Positions 7,072-10,634 of a stretch of 10,634 nucleotides of DNA are shown piece by piece. The stretch comes from Nocardioides sp. GTDB lineage: Bacteria; Actinomycetota; Actinomycetes; Propionibacteriales; Nocardioidaceae. The stretch's first letter is position 1; every line of letters begins with the position of its first letter. The stretch is taken from NCBI GenBank assembly GCA_023252065.1, contig JAHEXO010000018.1:1280-11913 (forward strand), given 5' to 3'. The translations under genes and the position numbers were made by a program. The notes under the pieces are model-generated. The model was not told where the DNA came from. It worked only from the letters and a program-made list of their open reading frames with translations, and ran no database searches.

Positions 7072-7953
7072 TCACAGGACAGCGCGGAGGTCGAGCCGGG
7101 CGAGGCGTTCGGGATCGGTCAGGATGTTGATCTCGACGATGCGGTCGTCCCGGAACTCGGGGCTGAAGATCGACACCGGCCGGCCGTCGTGCACGGACAG
7201 CAGGCCGACGGAGCCGTTGACCAGGACCGGTAGCTGCACGATGCCGGTCCGACGGAAGGCCGCCGCCTGCGACGCGACCTCGGTGGCGCCGACCAGCACC
7301 GTCGACGGGCCGGTCGAGCCGCCGTCGGCACGGAGCGTGACCTCCGGGTCGAGCAACGCCAGCAGCGTCTCGAAGTCACCGTGTCGGGCCGCGGCGGTGA
7401 AGGCGTCGAGGACGCGACGCTGGGTGGCGTGGTCGACGACCGCGGGGCGGGCTGCTCGTACGCGCCGGCGCGCCCGGCTCGCCAGCTGGGTCGCCGTGGC
7501 CGGCGTGCTGCCGACGATCTCGCCGATCTGGTCGAACGGAACTGCGAAGAGGTCGTGCAGCACGAAGGCCATCCGCTCGCGCGGGTTCAGGGCGTCCAGG
7601 ACGACGAGCAGTGCCAGGGTCACGTCGTCGGCCTGCTCCGCGGCGGCTGCGGGGTCGGTGTCGAGGTCGGGCTCGAGCGCCGTCACGACCGGGTCCGGGA
7701 CGTGGGCGTCGAGCGACACCTCGCCGCGCGACCTCCGTGACCGGAGGAGGTCGAGGCAGATCCGGCTCACCACGGTGGTCAGCCAGCCGCGCAGGTTGAG
7801 CACGTCACGGGTCTCTGAGCGCGCCAGCCGCAGCCAGGTCTCCTGGACCACGTCCTCGGCCTCGGCCACCGAGCCGAGCATGCGGTAGGCCACGCCGCGC
7901 AGGTGGTCGCGGTGCTCCTCGAACTGCTCGGCCAGCTTCTCCTGGGTGTCCAC
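7072..7953 (-). CDS. ECF sigma factor with C-terminal SnoaL-like domain (ECF41/SigJ type)
   Basis: This 293-residue protein directs RNA polymerase to a small set of promoters. Region 2 spans about residues 9-75 (EQFEEHRDHLRGVAYRMLGS, EDVVQETWLRL, LRGWLTTVVSRICLDLLRS) and region 4 about 110-167 (LNPRERMAFVLHDLF, FDQIGEIVG, SRARRRVRA). A SnoaL/NTF2-like domain follows (about 175-293) that in ECF41 relatives replaces an anti-sigma factor. It keeps DGG (210-212), matching the ECF41 DGGGK motif, and TDPERL (279-284), matching NPDKL. The linker motif usually written YVGPWLPEP is not intact; only VPDPVV resembles it, so a sister SnoaL-bearing ECF group is possible. The start is GTG at 7953, preceded by AGGAGGAGGAA with 7-base spacing; the frame upstream to 8028 is antisense to the promoter region. 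Divergent from an AhpD-family gene, the usual partner. Autoregulation is suggested by a promoter-like motif at 7989-8015. Confidence 0.92.
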   Translation of the reverse strand: MDTQEKLAEQFEEHRDHLRGVAYRMLGSVAEAEDVVQETWLRLARSETRDVLNLRGWLTTVVSRICLDLLRSRRSRGEVSLDAHVPDPVVTALEPDLDTDPAAAAEQADDVTLALLVVLDALNPRERMAFVLHDLFAVPFDQIGEIVGSTPATATQLASRARRRVRAARPAVVDHATQRRVLDAFTAAARHGDFETLLALLDPEVTLRADGGSTGPSTVLVGATEVASQAAAFRRTGIVQLPVLVNGSVGLLSVHDGRPVSIFSPEFRDDRIVEINILTDPERLARLDLRAVL

Positions 7954-7980
7954 TGTCAGGTTCCTCCTCCTGGGTCCGTC
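7954..7980 (+). promoter_or_regulatory. candidate ECF41-type promoter for the AhpD-family gene
   Basis: TGTCA (7954-7958) as -35 and CGTC (7977-7980, within TCCGTCA) as -10 are separated by 18 bases. The motif pair resembles the TGTCA/CGTC promoter described for ECF41 sigma factors. A start of transcription near 7987 would leave a leader of about 40 bases with AGGAGA 6 bases before ATG 8027. The -35 abuts the GTG of the sigma gene and overlaps the complement of its ribosome binding site. Assignment rests on motif and context only. Confidence 0.6.
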
Positions 7981-7988
7981 AACCAGAT

Positions 7989-8015
7989 GACGGATCGAAC
8001 GAGATCGACATGACA
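7989..8015 (-). promoter_or_regulatory. candidate autoregulatory ECF41-type promoter for the sigma gene
   Basis: On the minus strand TGTCA (8015-8011) and CGTC (7992-7989, again within TCCGTCA) are 18 bases apart, exactly the spacing of the plus-strand copy. Transcription would begin near 7982 and reach the sigma GTG at 7953 after about 30 bases. The -35 overlaps the AhpD gene's ribosome binding region. The match in element, spacing and position supports self-activation of the sigma gene. Confidence 0.6.
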
Positions 8016-8026
8016 GGAGACAGACC

Positions 8027-8485
8027 ATGCAAGCACGGATGACCCACCCCGTCTTCGTCGTACCTGCGGCGTTGCAGGCGCTACGGGACTACCACCAGGC
8101 CGGAGCGGGACTCGGGGTCCCCGCCGAGACGCTCGAGATGATCCATCTGCGGGCCAGCCAGATCAACGGGTGCAGCGTCTGCGTCGGGCTGCACTCGACG
8201 AACCTCAAGAAGGAAGGCATGAGTGACGAGCGGCTGTTCGCGGTCGCCGCCTGGCGTGACGCGCCGTACTTCTCCGAGGCGGAGCGGGCTGCTCTGGAGC
8301 TCACCGAGACGGTCACCCGGGTGGCCGACCAGGGCGACCCGGTGCCCGACGAGGTCTGGGCGCAGGCGGCCCGCCACTACGACGAGGAGGGGCTCTCGGC
8401 CCTGCTGATCGCGATCACCTCGATCAACGTGTGGAACCGGCTCAACGCCGCGACCCGTCAGGTGGCGGGTGCCTGGCAGTCGTGA
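8027..8485 (+). CDS. AhpD-like / carboxymuconolactone decarboxylase-family protein
   Basis: This 152-residue cytoplasmic protein belongs to the AhpD-like all-helical superfamily, whose members act as peroxidase adaptors or decarboxylases. The active-site segment is EMIHLRASQINGCSVCVGLHS (split as EMIHLRAS, QINGCSVC, VGLHS), with Glu38, the redox pair Cys49-x-x-Cys52, and His56. These are the residues expected of an active alkylhydroperoxidase-type site. The rest (YFSEAERAALELTETVTRV, then LSALLIAITSINVWNRLNAATR) matches the family's second helical half, and the length is typical. ATG 8027 is chosen because AGGAGA ends 6 bases upstream; Met5 at 8039 is the only other nearby choice. It diverges from the ECF sigma factor and sits behind a promoter-like motif of that sigma class, so it is probably its regulated target, in peroxide or thiol stress handling. 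The physiological substrate is unknown. Confidence 0.92.
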   Translation: MQARMTHPVFVVPAALQALRDYHQAGAGLGVPAETLEMIHLRASQINGCSVCVGLHSTNLKKEGMSDERLFAVAAWRDAPYFSEAERAALELTETVTRVADQGDPVPDEVWAQAARHYDEEGLSALLIAITSINVWNRLNAATRQVAGAWQS

Positions 8486-8496
8486 GACCACCCTTC

Positions 8497-8541
8497 GCTC
8501 GAGGTGTGCCATCGTGAGGACCCGGCCTCCGGGCCTCGAGC
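8497..8541 (+). repeat. nested inverted repeat between the AhpD-like and oxidoreductase genes
   Basis: GCTCGAGG (8497-8504) is perfectly complementary to CCTCGAGC (8534-8541). Inside, CCCGG (8521-8525) pairs with CCGGG (8529-8533) around a 3-base loop, stacking directly on the outer arm with a 16-base bulge on the left side. It lies 11 bases after the AhpD-like stop and ends just before the oxidoreductase's ribosome binding site. No run of T follows, so it is not a textbook terminator; an operator around the XhoI-like palindrome or a leader hairpin is equally possible. Confidence 0.35.
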
Positions 8542-8553
8542 AAAGGGGGAGCG

Positions 8554-9480
8554 GTGGCCGATCGGCAACGGGTGCTGGTGGTGGGGCTGGGCACGATCGC
8601 GCGGACGCACCTGTCGGTGCTGGCGCAACGCTCCGACGTGACCGTCGTGGCCGGCGTGGACCCGGTCGTCGACGGGCTCACCTTCCCGGTCTTCCGGTCG
8701 CTGACCGACGCGCTGGCCGCCGATCCGGCTCCCGACCTGGTCGTGGTCGCTACGCCGACCGACACCCACGTCGGCCTGGTGCGCGAGATCATCGACCGCA
8801 CCGGCGCCCTCGTGCTCTCCGAGAAGCCGCTCGCCACCACCCTGCGCGACCTGGCCGGTCTCGCCGACGTCGCCGACCGTGTACGGGTGGCCCATCACTT
8901 CGCGTTCTCGCCGGAGGTCGAGTGGGCCTGGCGCCATGCCGCTGCCGTGGACTGGGGCCGGCCGACCCGGGTGCTGAGCGTGTTCCACGACGCCTACGCC
9001 CACCTCCCGGCCTCCCGGCTCGCGAGCCTGGTGTCGAGCTGGGTCGACACCGCCCCCAACCAGCTCAGCGTGCTCGCCCCCTTCATCGGGCCGTGCGAGC
9101 TCGTCAGCCACTCCGACGAGCGACGTCGTGCCGTCACCGTGCTGGCCCACGACGGCGGTCGGACCGTCCTCACCTCCAACTGGCTCGCCGCCGACTCCTC
9201 CAAGCAGACGTCGCTGTCCTACGAGGGCGACCGCGAGGTGCGGCTCGACCACTCCTCGCTGACCGTCACGGTGCTCGAGGGCGGGCTCGTCACCGAGCAG
9301 GTCGGCTACACCGGCACGGCCGGTCGCAAGGAGGCTCACTACCGAGGGCTCTATGACGTCCTGCTCGCCGACCCCTCGGACCCGCGCCTCGGCGTCCCGT
9401 TCGCGACCGACATCGCCCGCCTGCTCGAGGCCGCCGCGTCGTCCGCTCCGGCCGGGCAGCGGTGGTCCGAGATCGGCTAG
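8554..9480 (+). CDS. Gfo/Idh/MocA-family NAD(P)-dependent oxidoreductase
   Basis: This 308-residue cytosolic protein is probably a dehydrogenase acting on a sugar, inositol or related polyol. The N-terminal Rossmann fold carries VLVVGLGTIARTHL (7-20, the G-x-G-x-x-A dinucleotide site), Asp36 at the end of strand 2 in AGVDP, VVVATPTDTH (63-72) and the family's EKP triad (Glu90-Lys91-Pro92). The C-terminal part (from about 125) is the substrate-binding alpha/beta domain; HHFAFSPEV occupies the place where relatives often have a Phe-Asn-Arg-Arg-type stretch. Usual length is 330-390, so it is on the short side but looks intact. The GTG start at 8554 follows AAAGGGGGAG closely, and ATG codons are absent nearby. 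It may be cotranscribed with the AhpD-like gene 68 bases upstream. Its stop overlaps the YccF stop on the other strand. Confidence 0.87.
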   Translation: MADRQRVLVVGLGTIARTHLSVLAQRSDVTVVAGVDPVVDGLTFPVFRSLTDALAADPAPDLVVVATPTDTHVGLVREIIDRTGALVLSEKPLATTLRDLAGLADVADRVRVAHHFAFSPEVEWAWRHAAAVDWGRPTRVLSVFHDAYAHLPASRLASLVSSWVDTAPNQLSVLAPFIGPCELVSHSDERRRAVTVLAHDGGRTVLTSNWLAADSSKQTSLSYEGDREVRLDHSSLTVTVLEGGLVTEQVGYTGTAGRKEAHYRGLYDVLLADPSDPRLGVPFATDIARLLEAAASSAPAGQRWSEIG

Positions 9481-9896
9481 ACCGAAGGCCCGACCACGGC
9501 GCCGGCCATGGCGGCGTCGACGCTGTCGGTCGGGACGATGTCCTTGCCGAGCGGGAAGAGCGAGACCGGGATCAGCTTGAAGTTCGCCAGCCCCAGCGGG
9601 ATCCCGATGATCGTCAGGCACAGCAGGGCGCCGGTGACGGCGTGCCCGATCGCGAGCCAGACCCCCGAGAAGACGAACCAGATGACGTTGCCGATGCCCG
9701 AGCCCACCCCGGCGCCGGGCTTCCTGATGATCGTTCGGCCGAACGGCCAGAGTGCGAAGACCCCGATCCGGAACGACGCGATGCCGAACGGGATCCCGAT
9801 TATCGTCAGGCACCAGAGGGCACCCACCACCAGGTAGCCCAGGAACATCCAGAACCCCGCCAGGACCAGCCACAGCAGGTTCAGCACGAGTCGCAC
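9477..9896 (-). CDS. YccF-family inner membrane protein (two YccF repeats)
   Basis: This 139-residue membrane protein matches the YccF domain family (formerly DUF307), of unknown function. It holds two homologous halves, about residues 3-57 and 67-121. Each has a hydrophobic segment, then the identical octapeptide CLTIIGIP (29-36 and 93-100) and a closing PFG/PLG with a basic residue (WPFGRTII and FPLGKDIV). The length agrees with the family. The C-terminal 18 residues are a hydrophilic-to-Ala-rich tail. The start is GTG at 9896, one base after the TGA of the preceding repeat-protein gene, so translation is probably coupled; the frame has no other good start. It is the last gene of the leftward cluster, and its stop shares CTAG with the oxidoreductase stop. 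Confidence 0.92.
   Translation of the reverse strand: MRLVLNLLWLVLAGFWMFLGYLVVGALWCLTIIGIPFGIASFRIGVFALWPFGRTIIRKPGAGVGSGIGNVIWFVFSGVWLAIGHAVTGALLCLTIIGIPLGLANFKLIPVSLFPLGKDIVPTDSVDAAMAGAVVGPSV
9598..9621 (-). repeat. 24-base direct repeat, copy 1 (within YccF gene)
   Basis: This stretch, starting GGGATCCCGAT on the plus strand, recurs at 9790-9813 with one mismatch, exactly 192 bases (64 codons) apart. It encodes the shared CLTIIGIP core of the two YccF halves. It reflects internal duplication of the domain under strong constraint rather than a mobile or regulatory repeat. Confidence 0.6.
9790..9813 (-). repeat. 24-base direct repeat, copy 2 (within YccF gene)
   Basis: Second copy of the repeat at 9598-9621, differing by a single base (T for G at the twelfth position on the plus strand). 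It encodes the N-terminal YccF half. Confidence 0.6.
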
Positions 9897-9897
9897 G

Positions 9898-10263
9898 TCA
9901 GCCCCGGCGCAGTCGGTGCACGGCGATGCCGGCCAGGGTCACGGCGACGCCTGCGGCGACGATCCCGGCCGGGACCCGCCCGTCGGTACGCCGGCCACTC
10001 AGGGCGTGGTTCGCCTGGCTGGACAGGACCGACCCGGTGCTCTGGTGGGACAGCGCCGACCCTGCGCTCTGGAACGAGAGCAGCGACGCAGCCGACATGG
10101 CCGACCCGATCGACGCCGCCGACGCGAACGAGCCGACGCTGGCGACCGACGCGAACGACGCCGCGCTCCCGATCGAGAGGATGGAGTCCTGCGAGCAGAT
10201 CGAGAGCACCGAGTTCTCCGACCAGAGGGACCACATGCGCGGCAGCGTAGCCCTGTGCCTCAC
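9898..10263 (-). CDS. Ser-x-x triplet-repeat protein with C-terminal membrane segment
   Basis: I cannot assign this 121-residue protein to a named family. Every third residue from Ser12 to Ser81 is serine: 24 uninterrupted S-x-x triplets with mostly small or hydrophobic residues between (for example SILSIGSAASFASVASVGS). A 9-residue higher order shows in SENSVLSIC/SQDSILSIG (15-32) and SFQSAGSAL/SHQSTGSVL (63-80). A polar linker (about 83-96) leads to one hydrophobic segment (97-115) and a basic end, HRLRRG, so it may be tail-anchored; no signal peptide is seen. The serine codons mix TCG, TCC and AGC, which cannot arise by simple DNA repetition and argues for selection on the protein. The GTG at 10263 overlaps the upstream hydrolase's TGA (GTGA); ATG 10236 (MWSLWS) is an alternative start. 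It is followed one base later by yccF. Scaffold, envelope or ice/surface-binding-like solenoid roles are only speculation. Confidence 0.8.
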   Translation of the reverse strand: MRHRATLPRMWSLWSENSVLSICSQDSILSIGSAASFASVASVGSFASAASIGSAMSAASLLSFQSAGSALSHQSTGSVLSSQANHALSGRRTDGRVPAGIVAAGVAVTLAGIAVHRLRRG

Positions 10264-10634
10264 TGCGGCTCGCTGAAGGCCCCACCGCCGGCGAACACCT
10301 GGTGCGCGAAGCGCTCGCCGATCAGCCTCTGGGCGGCCGCGCCGGGGTGCAGGTCGTCGGGGAGGGGGAACGCCGCGGCCTCGGCGGCGCCGTACAGGTC
10401 GCGGCCGTCGAGGTAGGCCAGGTGGGGGTCGTCGGCGCGACGGTCCGTGACGACCTGCGCCAGCTCGTCGCGGATGACGGTGAGGGTCAGCTTCCCCGCG
10501 GCCACCTCGCCCGTGTCACCCGCGGCGCGGAACCGGAGCCGGCCCTCTGCCAACGCACTCAGGTCCATGTCGGTGGGCCCCGGCACCTGCTCGTGGATGG
10601 GGCAGAGGATCGGCGAGACGAGCAGCAGCGGAGT
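10260..10634 (-). CDS. SGNH/GDSL-type hydrolase, C-terminal part (5' end outside window)
   Basis: This frame is open from the right edge to a TGA at 10260, giving the last 124 residues of a larger protein. The visible part starts TPLLLVSPILCPIHEQVPGPT, a strand and loop seen in actinobacterial SGNH-hydrolase-like esterases. It contains VIRDELAQVV and DPHLAYLDGRDLYG, and ends with the block-V signature PDDLHPGAAAQRLIGERFA. There Asp93-x-x-His96 (numbered from the window edge) supplies the catalytic Asp and His. The nucleophile Ser (GDS block), Gly and Asn blocks would lie upstream, beyond the window. A GTG at 10586 could be misread as the start, but the frame and homology-like sequence continue through it. 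Its stop overlaps the start of the Ser-x-x protein, so it heads or sits within that operon. It probably hydrolyses an ester or acetyl group; the substrate is unknown. Confidence 0.8.
   Translation of the reverse strand, partial: TPLLLVSPILCPIHEQVPGPTDMDLSALAEGRLRFRAAGDTGEVAAGKLTLTVIRDELAQVVTDRRADDPHLAYLDGRDLYGAAEAAAFPLPDDLHPGAAAQRLIGERFAHQVFAGGGAFSEPQ

Noticed and set aside
7954..8028. Upstream extension of the sigma factor to 8028
   Set aside because: The GTG at 7953 has an excellent AGGAGGAGGAA site. The extension encodes a Cys/Arg-rich sequence unlike sigma factors and would cover the promoter region.
8458..9873. 471-codon minus-strand open frame
   Set aside because: Overlaps the oxidoreductase (antisense) and yccF (other frame), both with clear family motifs; its translation has none.
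9752..10276. Plus-strand 174-codon frame with Asp/Ala every third residue
   Set aside because: Its periodicity is the mirror of the Ser-x-x frame. The minus-strand gene has coupled junctions with two recognised neighbours and a sensible membrane segment, so the Asp-rich frame is taken as the shadow.
10260..10586. Stand-alone 108-residue protein starting at GTG 10586
   Set aside because: The frame continues to the window edge with residues (LLLVSPILCPIHEQ) that fit an SGNH hydrolase core, so this is the tail of a longer gene.

Overview
The window is GC-rich DNA (roughly 70% or more by eye) with dense, nearly gapless genes, several GTG starts and long antisense shadow frames. The protein families point to a high-GC actinobacterium, plausibly Nocardioidaceae. 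That taxonomic guess is inference from families and codon use, not a match. I see no rRNA, tRNA, insertion sequence, phage gene or CRISPR array. The base and codon style is uniform throughout, so this looks like ordinary chromosome.

Layout from left to right. (1) Positions 1-1297, minus strand: a 58-residue small protein whose stop overlaps the ATG of a DHA2-type MFS exporter (3' end cut by the window). A 230-base divergent spacer follows, carrying three copies of CCGTGGTG. (2) 1525-2601, plus: a winged-helix SAM-dependent methyltransferase of the Rv2258c type. It overlaps tail-to-tail with (3) 2573-5431, minus: a 952-residue COG3903-type STAND ATPase regulator with an N-terminal LuxR helix-turn-helix. 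Upstream of it on the same strand is a multi-pass membrane protein (5474-6115). (4) 6165-7058, plus: a PfkB-family sugar kinase, divergent from the membrane protein. (5) 7072-8485: an ECF sigma factor with a SnoaL-like C-terminal domain (ECF41/SigJ type, minus) and a divergent AhpD/carboxymuconolactone decarboxylase-family protein (plus), the classic partner of this sigma class. Between them lie two candidate sigma-specific promoters in exact dyad symmetry. (6) 8554-9480, plus: a Gfo/Idh/MocA-type oxidoreductase whose TAG stop shares a CTAG with the stop of (7), a minus-strand cluster entering from the right edge: an SGNH/GDSL hydrolase (5' end cut), a small protein with 24 uninterrupted Ser-x-x triplets and a C-terminal membrane segment, and a two-repeat YccF membrane protein. 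These three are joined by a 4-base overlap and a 1-base gap.

Two regulatory or functional units stand out. The sigma/AhpD pair looks like a self-contained redox or detoxification regulon, in which the sigma factor reads its own promoter and that of its target through mutually exclusive sites. The SGNH hydrolase / Ser-x-x repeat / YccF cluster looks like an envelope-associated operon whose middle gene has a striking period-3 repeat that I cannot assign to any named family. The repeat protein is the strongest candidate for undescribed biology here.
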